Source of the DNA: Sinobaca qinghaiensis
GTDB lineage: Bacteria; Bacillota; Bacilli; Bacillales; Marinococcaceae
Direction of reading: 5' to 3'
Length of the DNA: 64,000 bases
Assembly: GCF_003610495.1 (NCBI RefSeq)
Contig: NZ_RAPK01000011.1
Coordinates: 286,022-350,021, forward strand
The position numbers and the translations under genes are program-made. The notes below the pieces were generated by a model. It was not told where the DNA came from, did no database searches, and worked only from the letters and a program-made list of their open reading frames with translations. Below are positions 24,386 to 32,148 of the stretch, in pieces. The stretch's first letter is position 1. Each line of letters opens with the position of its first letter.

Positions 24386-24705
24386 TTCTTCACCTCATAT
24401 GTTCAATTTTTTTTTTGCTATGTACAGCCTGCTTCATATACCCTTTCCTGTCAGATTCAAACAAAATGCCATGTCCTGCTGTTCCAGTAAGTTATTTTAC
24501 CATACATTAGCAGAGGAATTAATAAAGATTGCCACTTACCTTAATTTCTTCCTGAATGAACTACTTTTCTACCTCCAGCAGATAAATACTAATCGAACGA
24601 AACATGCGTCTACCGCCTTTGTTTTTAACGCTTTACAGCTGTTCTTATTTGAACTGCAGTTTTTTTACGATATACTGAATAGGACTAAAAAAGGAGTGCC
24701 AGTTT
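24386..24705. other. 320-base divergent intergenic region
   Basis: AT-rich, carrying control sequences for the third BCCT gene (left) and the small protein at 24706 (right). Apart from the promoter at 24649-24676 and a T11 run at 24406-24416, no structure is seen. Confidence 0.5.
24649..24676 (+). promoter_or_regulatory. Sigma-A promoter of the 101-aa gene
   Basis: TTGAAC (24649-24654), 16-base spacer, TATACT (24671-24676), 29 bases before the ATG. A good consensus match. Confidence 0.65.
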
Positions 24706-25011
24706 ATGAGTGAAGAAAAGTATAACGAAGTAGAAAAACGGGTTATTGAACAATATCAGCAGGATGAACGAATGATGATTCTTGTATTTGCCCAATGGTG
24801 TATTAACAATGAGCTTGATCCATCAGCCCTTTATAAAAAAGCTTATCCCCTTCAGGCTGAAAATGCCGCTCTTCGGGATGGGATTGCTTTAACGGTGCCT
24901 AAAGAAGAATCAGAACCTATTGCTGACTCCACCCTGTTAAACGTTCTGAGCCTGTTTGGAAATGAAGACTTATCTGTCGTTGTATCCGAGTATATGAACA
25001 CAGGAAAGTAA
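24706..25011 (+). CDS. Conserved-looking 101-aa soluble protein of unknown function
   Basis: ATG at 24706 with AAGGAG about ten bases upstream and a good promoter. It is acidic and probably all helical, with MMILVFAQWCINNELDPSAL (about residues 24-43) and STLLNVLSLFGNEDLSVVVSEY near the end. I do not recognise the family with certainty; it resembles small uncharacterised Bacillaceae proteins. It is a single gene closed by a strong terminator shared with the ArsR/CDF pair. Confidence 0.7.
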   Translation: MSEEKYNEVEKRVIEQYQQDERMMILVFAQWCINNELDPSALYKKAYPLQAENAALRDGIALTVPKEESEPIADSTLLNVLSLFGNEDLSVVVSEYMNTGK

Positions 25012-25056
25012 TCCGTTTAGAATTTAGCTTTTTATAAGGACAGCTTTCATGTTAAA

Positions 25057-25096
25057 AACAGCCCTGTATCCTTTTAATAAGGCATACAGGGCTGTT
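25057..25096. terminator. Bidirectional terminator between the 101-aa gene and arsR-type gene
   Basis: AACAGCCCTGTAT (25057-25069) pairs perfectly with ATACAGGGCTGTT (25084-25096). The convergent genes end on either side. Confidence 0.85.
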
Positions 25097-25116
25097 AAGT
25101 TTATATTTTACCGGCA

Positions 25117-25425
25117 TTACGTATGTTCACTATGGCTGAGTGCCTGATTCAGCAGTTCAATAACATGGCTGTCATCGCAGCTGTAGTACAGATGATTGCC
25201 GCTGCGCCTGTATTTTACTAGCTTCATCTGCCGCAGCGTCCGAAGCTGATGGGAGACCGCTGACTGATTCATCTGCAGAATATCAGCAATATGATTAACG
25301 GAGCATTCTTCTTCAGCAAGAAGATGCATAATTTTTATACGAGTTGGATCAGCCAGTGCTTTAAATAAATGATACGTATCCTGGGCATGCTGCTCTGTAA
25401 GCAGCTGATGCGAGTCTTTTTTCAT
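25117..25425 (-). CDS. ArsR/SmtB-type zinc sensor repressor, CzrA-like
   Basis: 102 aa winged helix (HTH about 45-70, SAVSHQLRTLRQMKLVKYRR). The last helix carries Asp85-x-His87 and His98-x2-His101, the exact DxH-N10-HxxH spacing of the alpha-5 metal site in CzrA. That predicts release from DNA by Zn(II), Co(II) or similar ions. No alpha-3N cysteine site is seen. The gene starts 14 bases after the CDF exporter stop, so exporter and repressor share a transcript and form a feedback loop. Confidence 0.88.
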   Translation of the reverse strand: MKKDSHQLLTEQHAQDTYHLFKALADPTRIKIMHLLAEEECSVNHIADILQMNQSAVSHQLRTLRQMKLVKYRRSGNHLYYSCDDSHVIELLNQALSHSEHT

Positions 25426-25439
25426 TGAAAAGCTCCTTT

Positions 25440-26360
25440 CTATACGGTGGAATGTTCCAGATGCCTGAGATCTTCGTATTCAATCTGAATCGTGCTGTGT
25501 TCAATACCCAGGTTATCATAAATCCATCGGTTTGCTTCAACGAGCACATCCTGGCCTTTTAAACGAAAATGTTCTTCCACGACGATGTGGCAGGTAAAGC
25601 TGTACAGGCCGGAGGTGATAGTCCAGACGTGCATGTCATGGACAGCAAGCACTCCGTTAATTTTTTCAAGCTCTGCCTTTACCTCATCGCAGTCTACGTG
25701 GGCTGGAGCTCCTTCTACCAGAATATGAATGCTTTCTTTACACAGATTCCAGCCGGCAATACCGATCAATACAGCGATGCCTGCACTTAGAATCAGGTCC
25801 ATCGCATACCAGTTAAAAAAATAAATGCTCAGCCCTGCAATAATAGCTCCAACTGATCCAAGAGTATCTCCTATAACATGCAAGAAAGCACCTTTCATGT
25901 TCAAATTTTCTTTTATTTCCCCTCCGGATAATATATATAAACAGAGAATATTGGCAATCAAACCAACCACCGCAATGATAATCATCGGCCCGCCCATAAT
26001 CTCCTGCGTTGTTCCTGCCCGCTGCACGGCCTCTGAAACGATGAACACAGCAATAACGAGCAGAGCCGCTCCATTAAACAGTGCCGCCAATATTTCATAG
26101 CGGTGATTTCCAAATGTTTTTCTTTTAGATACAGCTCTTCCAGCCGCGATCATAGCTGCCAGGCTGATAAATAAATTAAAAAAGTCACTGAACATGTGGC
26201 CCGCATCAGCGAGCAGAGCGAGACTGCCTGTCCATAATCCTCCTATTAGCTCTACGACCATCCAGCCCCCTATCACAATAAGGGCTAGAATAAGACTTTT
26301 TTTGTTTACATTGGTTCCGTGAGAATGACTGTGGGAATGGCCATGATGATGTGCCCCCAT
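25440..26360 (-). CDS. czcD: CDF family zinc exporter, CzcD-like
   Basis: 306 aa from ATG 26360 (AGGTGG is eight bases upstream; the GTG inside that site is rejected). The N-terminus is His-rich (GAHHHGHSHSHSHG). Six membrane helices follow, with the transport-site pairs ADAGHMFSD in TM2 and LHVIGDTLGSV in TM5, then a C-terminal cytoplasmic ferredoxin-like domain (about 210-300). It exports Zn and related divalent ions in exchange for protons or potassium. First gene of the exporter-repressor operon. Confidence 0.92.
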   Translation of the reverse strand: MGAHHHGHSHSHSHGTNVNKKSLILALIVIGGWMVVELIGGLWTGSLALLADAGHMFSDFFNLFISLAAMIAAGRAVSKRKTFGNHRYEILAALFNGAALLVIAVFIVSEAVQRAGTTQEIMGGPMIIIAVVGLIANILCLYILSGGEIKENLNMKGAFLHVIGDTLGSVGAIIAGLSIYFFNWYAMDLILSAGIAVLIGIAGWNLCKESIHILVEGAPAHVDCDEVKAELEKINGVLAVHDMHVWTITSGLYSFTCHIVVEEHFRLKGQDVLVEANRWIYDNLGIEHSTIQIEYEDLRHLEHSTV

Positions 26361-26379
26361 AATTAAAACCACCTTATCT

Positions 26380-26425
26380 ATATGCTTATATACTCATATT
26401 GTACCATCGTTTTTTTCTATGTAAA
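26380..26425 (-). promoter_or_regulatory. czcD promoter with overlapping ArsR-type operator
   Basis: -35 TTTACA (26425-26420), 16-base spacer, -10 TACAAT (26403-26398). A 20-bp dyad with ATATG/CATAT ends (26380-26399) touches the -10, as expected for a CzrA-like operator. Confidence 0.6.
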
Positions 26426-26426
26426 C

Positions 26427-26460
26427 AAAAAACTCCGCTTATTCAGCAGAGTTTTCTTTT
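26427..26460 (-). terminator. Terminator overlapping the cvfB stop codon
   Basis: AAAACTC-GCT (26427-26440) pairs with AGC-GAGTTTT (26445-26455). The cvfB stop is in the loop. The T-run abuts the czcD promoter directly, a very compact junction. Confidence 0.75.
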
Positions 26461-27314
26461 TCTGTATTAAACCGGATCGACTGTCCCGGTGTTTGTACGA
26501 TCAGCTGCTTTTTTAAAAGCCTTCCAACCGCTCTTTTAAATGCCGCCTTGCTTATTCCGAACGTATCGTAGATATCTTCCGGTCCGCTTTTATCAGTAAA
26601 AGGCATTTCTCCGCCATTCCTGGTTAAATAAATAAGAATCGCTTCTGCGTCGCGGTCCATCCCTTCTACTTTCATAGGGCGGAGGCTGACGTTGATTGTG
26701 CCATCCTCTTTCAGGCCGATCACCCGGCATTCGGCTTTTTCACCAAGCCGGAGCTCACGCTCGCTTTCGCTGTGATGAAGAAAAGCACGATATCTCTCTT
26801 CAGTCCATAAAAACGACCCCACTTTGGAAGCACGGTAGACGTGGCCTTTAACTGATTGGTTTTGAATATCTTCCGGCGCTTCTTCAGAAGAATCCATTAT
26901 TATGTCTTCATCCGCCGGGACGGCAAACAGGCGGCCTCTCGGATCCTGATGAAGTTTCACAAACAGCTTATCTCCGCGCTTTGGCCAGACTTCCTGCAGG
27001 ACAGGAAGATTGTCTTTAGAAACGAGCATATCTTTCTTCAGGCCGATGTGAACAAAAACACCTAATTTTGGGATCACGTCCGCAACAGTGCTCCATCCAT
27101 AGGACGACACCGTGACCTGTGGCAGGTAGCTCGTCGCCAGATAACTTCCTTCTTTATTTTGATAAAGAAACACTTCGGCTTCTTCTCCTACTTCTGTATC
27201 TTCCTCTGCATCCACATACGGCATAAAAAATTGATCTTTTCCTCTTTCCAGCACAAATCCCTGGTTTTCTTCTCCAATTACATCACAAAACTGCACAGAC
27301 CCTAATTCTCTCAT
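26439..27314 (-). CDS. cvfB: S1-type RNA-binding protein CvfB
   Basis: 291 aa: three S1-like beta-barrel domains (about 1-65, 70-135, 145-215) and a C-terminal winged helix (about 225-285; GPEDIYDTFGISKAAFKRAV). This is the CvfB/YitL layout, an RNA-binding protein affecting virulence gene expression in staphylococci. The start codon lies one base after the stop of the exonuclease gene (TAAAATG), so the two are co-transcribed and likely coupled. Confidence 0.88.
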   Translation of the reverse strand: MRELGSVQFCDVIGEENQGFVLERGKDQFFMPYVDAEEDTEVGEEAEVFLYQNKEGSYLATSYLPQVTVSSYGWSTVADVIPKLGVFVHIGLKKDMLVSKDNLPVLQEVWPKRGDKLFVKLHQDPRGRLFAVPADEDIIMDSSEEAPEDIQNQSVKGHVYRASKVGSFLWTEERYRAFLHHSESERELRLGEKAECRVIGLKEDGTINVSLRPMKVEGMDRDAEAILIYLTRNGGEMPFTDKSGPEDIYDTFGISKAAFKRAVGRLLKKQLIVQTPGQSIRFNTEKENSAE

Positions 27315-27315
27315 T

Positions 27316-28194
27316 TTATCTACTTCCCATCATTAGTTGTTCTATTGATATGTTTAATCCAAGCCGGGTGAGTGTGTCTCCGGCTGTTTTCTCATCCGCC
27401 TGCCAGGCTGCTTGTTCAAGCGGAAGTGACACCGGCGCATCACAGCGGATCGCTGCCAGCGTTCTTGATAAATGAAGCATCTCCAGCTCTGCTTCAATTT
27501 TCCTGCGCTGGCCTGCCGGAAGATGTGCCAGATTGTCAAGCACCCCTTCAATTGTCTGGTATTCCTGAATTAGTTTTAACGCCGTTTTTTCTCCGATTCC
27601 TTTGACACCCGGGTAATTGTCGCTTGTATCACCCATCAGTGCTTTAATATCGATTAGCTGGTCCGGGTGACAGCCTTTCAATTCTTTTACTGTATCTTCA
27701 TTATATAGTTGATAATTCCCCTGCCCTTTTTTCATAATGGCGATCTGAATTTTCTGGTTGGCAAGCTGAAGCATGTCCTGATCGCCGGTAAGAATATACA
27801 CTTCGGCTTCTTCTGCGTAAGCACAGGCAAGCGTCCCCAGGCAGTCATCCGCTTCATAGTTTACTGCATCAATACTTGGAATGCCAAATCCATCTGTTAT
27901 TTCCCTCGCCATGGCAAACTGCGGCACCATCTGCTCTTCGGGTGCAGACCGGTTTCCTTTATATGCCGGATACAGCTCCGTCCGGAACGTCCGGCTTCCC
28001 AGATCCCAGCAGCATACTACATGAGTAGGAGTAAATGACTCTACCGCTTTGAGCATATGTTTGGTAAAACCATGAACGCCATTGGTTGGAATGCCTTCTT
28101 TATTGTACATATAATTACCATGCACTGCTGTAGCAAAATACCCTCTGAAAAGAAGAGCCATCCCGTCTACAAGAAGTACTTTTTTTTGTTCCAT
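27316..28194 (-). CDS. 5'-3' exonuclease (PolA N-domain-like, YpcP type)
   Basis: 292 aa. PIN/FEN fold with LLVDGMALLFRGYF, EADDCLGTLA, LTGDQDMLQLA and the helix-hairpin-helix GDTSDNYPGVKGIGEKTAL, so the acidic metal-binding residues are in place. This is the stand-alone 5' nuclease that can remove RNA primers and flaps in Bacillus beside PolA. ATG at 28194 follows TAGGAG. It is in a tight unit with cvfB. Confidence 0.9.
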   Translation of the reverse strand: MEQKKVLLVDGMALLFRGYFATAVHGNYMYNKEGIPTNGVHGFTKHMLKAVESFTPTHVVCCWDLGSRTFRTELYPAYKGNRSAPEEQMVPQFAMAREITDGFGIPSIDAVNYEADDCLGTLACAYAEEAEVYILTGDQDMLQLANQKIQIAIMKKGQGNYQLYNEDTVKELKGCHPDQLIDIKALMGDTSDNYPGVKGIGEKTALKLIQEYQTIEGVLDNLAHLPAGQRRKIEAELEMLHLSRTLAAIRCDAPVSLPLEQAAWQADEKTAGDTLTRLGLNISIEQLMMGSR

Positions 28195-28218
28195 TATTTA
28201 TTCTCCTATCTTTGGCTA

Positions 28219-29205
28219 TTATGACCATAAACGTTTAGGTTCTATAACCGGCCAGAATACCTTTTTAACCGTATTGGATGATAAAACAAACGTATAAACT
28301 ACAGCCGCTGCAATATAAAGCATTATTTCTACGTTTCCGTTAAAAACGGTGTAAAAATCTGTTGTCCGCAGATAGCGGAGCAGAAAACCGTGCAGCAGAT
28401 ATACATACATTGTATTAAGCGCTAATGCAGAAAACACGGTGGGCCGGGACGGCACGAGTGCCAGAAAACAAAGGCTTACTATAATGGTAACTATATATAA
28501 CCCCAGCCGGACCGCCATCCCTGCACCTGCCCCAATACCAAGAGCAGCATAGGATTCACTGCCATAAAACCATTCGAACATGATATTGTCTGCGAACGGA
28601 TAAAGAAGAACGGCGGCTCCTGCAAATACGATGATGCTTATTTTTGGATTTATTATCGTTCTCACCTGGTTCATCGAGCTTTTTTTCATAAAATACCCGA
28701 GCAGGAAGAAAGGGAAAAATACAAGCGTTCTTGATATGCTCAGCACAGGTGCTATCTCCCACACCCCGGCAAGCATACCAAGCAGCACAGCTGGAATCAG
28801 CAGGTAGATGCTGTATTTAAAAAATACCATTAACACATAAAAAGTAAATAGACTGAGCAGAAACCACAGGCTCCACAATGGTTCAAGCAGTGGATAAACA
28901 AGCTCCCTGTCTTCGATAAAATAGTAGTATACGGCATAAATCCCCTGAAATATTAAATAAGGAAGAAGGATTGTCTGTACAGGCTTTAAAAACTGCCTGC
29001 GGTCAATTGCTTTTTTGGCAAAATACCCGGCAATCAAGAAAAACAACGGCATGTGAAAAGAATAAATAATCAGGTAGAGGGTCCGGACTCCGGTGTGCTC
29101 TCCTATATACGGGACAACCGCATGGCCCATTACAACTAACACAATTAGAAGAAATTTAGCGTTATCGAAAAAGTAGTCCCTGGCTCCAGCTTCTTGTGCT
29201 GCCAC
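28219..29205 (-). CDS. Acyltransferase family 3 membrane protein
   Basis: 328 aa, about ten membrane helices. FDNAKFLLIVLVVMGHAVVP carries the conserved His, and YSFHMPLFFLIAGYFAKKAI the second motif, as in the fucose 4-O-acetylase-like branch (COG3594). It probably O-acylates a surface polysaccharide or teichoic acid component from the cytoplasmic face. GTG start at 29205, with GAGGTGA five bases upstream. It lies 24 bases upstream of the exonuclease gene and may belong to the same transcript. Confidence 0.82.
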   Translation of the reverse strand: MAAQEAGARDYFFDNAKFLLIVLVVMGHAVVPYIGEHTGVRTLYLIIYSFHMPLFFLIAGYFAKKAIDRRQFLKPVQTILLPYLIFQGIYAVYYYFIEDRELVYPLLEPLWSLWFLLSLFTFYVLMVFFKYSIYLLIPAVLLGMLAGVWEIAPVLSISRTLVFFPFFLLGYFMKKSSMNQVRTIINPKISIIVFAGAAVLLYPFADNIMFEWFYGSESYAALGIGAGAGMAVRLGLYIVTIIVSLCFLALVPSRPTVFSALALNTMYVYLLHGFLLRYLRTTDFYTVFNGNVEIMLYIAAAVVYTFVLSSNTVKKVFWPVIEPKRLWS

Positions 29206-29256
29206 TTATATCACCTCGACAGTATTTTACCTTTCGGATGGTAAGCTGCTATTACG

Positions 29257-30216
29257 TCAGTATTTTTTATTTCCCTGGCGGCCCTTTTCTTTTTTAAAGG
29301 TTTTTAATGGTTTGGCTTTATTGCCCAGCCATCCTTTGCGGCGAAGCCAGACATAAATAAAGAACGTGAAAAAAAGAATAATCAACCAGGCAAAAGCATA
29401 ACCAAAAGGCATCGACAATTCCGGCATGGAGTCGAAATTCATCCCCCATAATGCTCCCAATACCACGACAGGCGTGGTTAACACTGTAAAAATGGTCAGG
29501 GCATTAATAATTTCATTGGCACGGTAGGAAAATAAGTTCATATTTAAATCAAGAAGCGTGCCAATCTGGTTATCATAATGATTAAGAAGAGTCATTACCC
29601 GCTCCAGCCGTATGTTTGTCCGTTTATAAATAGTCGTATTTACCAGTTCATCAAGCATAGCTTCCTTTAACGTTACTACGGTTTCTTCGATGGGGATGGC
29701 TACCAGCTTTAAAAACAAGAGCTCTTCGCGCCGTTCAAAAATATCAGACAGAATCGCTTTACTATTGACGGCGTGGGCTTTTTCTTCCAAGTGGCTGATC
29801 TTTTCTTCATAGTCATCAATCCCTTTTAATAAATCCCCCAGCATTTCCTGAATAATACAGAGAAAAGCTTCAAATCCGTTGGAAGCCGCGGGCATCGAAG
29901 ACATCAACGAGTTTTTTTGTTTATTATCCAAAAATGTTTTCCATGCACCCGCTGTTACCAGCTCTTCTTTTCGAACCGAAAAATAAAACAGCTGATCTGC
30001 ATCAGCGGCTGATACGTCATGAAGCATACCATTTATAACAGGCTCATTCATTTCCTGATTATAAATAATTTCTATGTTATTTGTCGTTACCTGCTGTGCC
30101 CGGCTCCACCAGTTCTCAATAGAAGAAAACAGTTCTCCGGTGTCATTTACATCGGGGTCTATTTCCATCCAAGACCACTGGCTGCTCTCGAGTATAACGG
30201 TATGCCTTTTGTCCAT
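29257..30216 (-). CDS. corA: CorA-type divalent metal (magnesium) channel
   Basis: 319 aa. A cytoplasmic alpha-beta domain and long helices (about 1-250) precede two C-terminal membrane helices, with the pore motif GMN in VLGALWGMNFDSMPEL between them. The tail is strongly basic (RRKGWLGNKAKPLKTFKKEK), as usual for CorA. It forms a pentameric Mg(II) uptake channel. GGGGGAACG precedes the ATG. Monocistronic or first of the run with the acyltransferase (51-base gap). Confidence 0.9.
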   Translation of the reverse strand: MDKRHTVILESSQWSWMEIDPDVNDTGELFSSIENWWSRAQQVTTNNIEIIYNQEMNEPVINGMLHDVSAADADQLFYFSVRKEELVTAGAWKTFLDNKQKNSLMSSMPAASNGFEAFLCIIQEMLGDLLKGIDDYEEKISHLEEKAHAVNSKAILSDIFERREELLFLKLVAIPIEETVVTLKEAMLDELVNTTIYKRTNIRLERVMTLLNHYDNQIGTLLDLNMNLFSYRANEIINALTIFTVLTTPVVVLGALWGMNFDSMPELSMPFGYAFAWLIILFFTFFIYVWLRRKGWLGNKAKPLKTFKKEKGRQGNKKY

Positions 30217-30363
30217 ATAGTTTCACGTTCCCCCTTCTATCGGCCCGGATCATTCTGCTTCCTATAATTATAACAGGCAGACAGCGCTTTCTCCCCTTTA
30301 TATCGTTGATTGTTTAAAATGCGCAGAGAACGGAAAAATGAAACAAAAAAGGAAGTGCTATCA

Positions 30364-31071
30364 ATGAGGTATCTATTCATTTCCGATATTCACGGTCAGT
30401 ATTCAGCTTTAGCCGCCTTATTAAAAAAACTTGAGCCGGCCTCCGATGATATTCTCATTTTTTTAGGTGATTACGTGGATCGCGGTCCTGATTCCAGAAA
30501 AGTTATCGATCTGCTGCTGGAGCTGAAAAACGATCCGGATATGCATACTTATTTTTTAATGGGCAATCATGAAAGCATGATGATAGAAGCTTTGCAGCAT
30601 CCGGAGGCAGAGGATGCCGTAAGCCTTTGGCTGCATAACGGAGGCAGGGAGACGCTTTTAAGCTACATGCAGAAAGGCCACTCCCTCCCTTATGAGGAAG
30701 CGGCCTCTCTTTTTAAAAATGAATATCCCGGCCACTATCAGTTCATTCAGCAATTATCAATATATCACGAAACCGACGACCATATCGCTGTGCATGCGGG
30801 AATCGATCCGGACCGCGATGATTGGAAGGATACGTCCACTCATGATTATTTATGGATCAGAGAAGCTTTCCATTACTCAGATATTCTCAATACAAATGGA
30901 AAAAAAGTAATTTTCGGCCATACTCCTACGCTGCGCTTTCATGAAGATGCCGGAATATGGTTTCAATCCGACAAAATAGGAATAGATGGAGGGGCCGGGT
31001 TTAAAAAACAGCTTAATGCCCTGATTTATGAAGATGGTGCTTATCAAACCATGTTTGAAAAAATCAAGTAG
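30364..31071 (+). CDS. PPP-type serine/threonine protein phosphatase
   Basis: 235 aa from ATG 30364; AAAAAGGAAG is about ten bases upstream, and an in-frame start at 30310 would add 18 unrelated residues. Motifs in order: SDIHGQYSAL, GDYVDRGPDS, GNHESMM, AVHAGIDPD and FGHTPTLRF, the complete di-metal site of the PPP/calcineurin fold. Bacterial relatives include PrpE-like phosphatases and diadenosine tetraphosphatases. The last eight bases overlap the 3' end of the convergent hemD-like gene. Confidence 0.85.
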   Translation: MRYLFISDIHGQYSALAALLKKLEPASDDILIFLGDYVDRGPDSRKVIDLLLELKNDPDMHTYFLMGNHESMMIEALQHPEAEDAVSLWLHNGGRETLLSYMQKGHSLPYEEAASLFKNEYPGHYQFIQQLSIYHETDDHIAVHAGIDPDRDDWKDTSTHDYLWIREAFHYSDILNTNGKKVIFGHTPTLRFHEDAGIWFQSDKIGIDGGAGFKKQLNALIYEDGAYQTMFEKIK

Positions 31072-31879
31072 TCTCTTCCATATGCTTGGACAAAGCGACA
31101 ATCATAGCCCCCATTCGTTCGTTCTCGGGCGCTACAACATTATCAATACCTTCTTCATGCAGAGCTTCTGTGGTAACTTTGCCAACAGATACGGCGGTTG
31201 TATGATCTGCAAACACAGCGCGGATATCCTCCGCGCATTGATATTTCTCTGCAAACCGAAACAGAGAATGTACCTGAATCGCCGTCGTAAAGCAGACGGC
31301 CTGATAGGTTCCATTTTTTAATTCTGTACACAAAAGCTGAACGGTTTGACTTTCCGGTTCTACGTGCTGGTATGGGAGCACCTCCTGAACGTGTGCTGCT
31401 CCTTTTTCCTTTAAAAAATCATAAAGCACAGGGGAACGTACTCCGTGCAGCTGCACCATTACGTTTTTCTGCTCTAAATCCTCTCCGGAAAGCTCCCTCA
31501 TCAGGCCCCTTGTTGTGCCATCATCATCACGGACGGCGGGGATAACGCCCAGCTCTTTCATGGCATTAAACGTTTTGTATCCTCTGACCGCCACCTCTGC
31601 CTGCTTCAAATGCTCTGTAAGCATTTCTTTTTGTCCCATTTCCTCTGCTGCCCCCATCAGGGATTTGACGCCGATGCCCGTTGTAAATATGTACCAGTCG
31701 GGTTTAGAAGAAAGTATTTCTTCAATGGAAGGCTTTAAGGCATCTTCCGCGGGAAACACTGTTCCCTGAAGCGATCTCACCGCGGCTGTGCCGCCCTGAC
31801 GTTCGATAATTTCAATCATTTCTTCGGTTTTTCTGGATGCCGCAACAGCTACATGTTTGTTTGCGAGGCCTTTTGCCAT
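31064..31879 (-). CDS. hemD: Uroporphyrinogen-III synthase-like protein, stand-alone
   Basis: 271 aa with two alpha-beta lobes. The HemD pattern is seen in WYIFTTGIGVKSLM, VRGYKTFNAMKELG, YQAVCFTTAIQVHSLFRFAE and VSVGKVTTEALHEEGI. It closes and isomerises hydroxymethylbilane in haem synthesis. It is far from any hemAXCDBL cluster, so it may be a second, divergent copy with another job. It overlaps the phosphatase gene tail to tail by eight bases. Confidence 0.75.
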   Translation of the reverse strand: MAKGLANKHVAVAASRKTEEMIEIIERQGGTAAVRSLQGTVFPAEDALKPSIEEILSSKPDWYIFTTGIGVKSLMGAAEEMGQKEMLTEHLKQAEVAVRGYKTFNAMKELGVIPAVRDDDGTTRGLMRELSGEDLEQKNVMVQLHGVRSPVLYDFLKEKGAAHVQEVLPYQHVEPESQTVQLLCTELKNGTYQAVCFTTAIQVHSLFRFAEKYQCAEDIRAVFADHTTAVSVGKVTTEALHEEGIDNVVAPENERMGAMIVALSKHMEETT

Positions 31880-32148
31880 ATAATAGTCTCCTTTTTTCTA
31901 TTTAAACTGGTTCTTTTCCCTAAATTGTACATGATTTCGATTTTACCAGCCAAACAATATTTTATTATTATGGTTTGTGAAATTATTATAATAAACGGGT
32001 TATTTTTATTTTCTTGTTTTCTTCCCCTCCTTCCCCTATAATGAATTAGTTAAAGACGTCTTTTCCTTATTTACGTCAAAGCATCGAAGTTTTCGTGAAT
32101 AAGTGTTATCATAGTAAAGATAAAAACTAAATGTAAGGATGTATGTAA

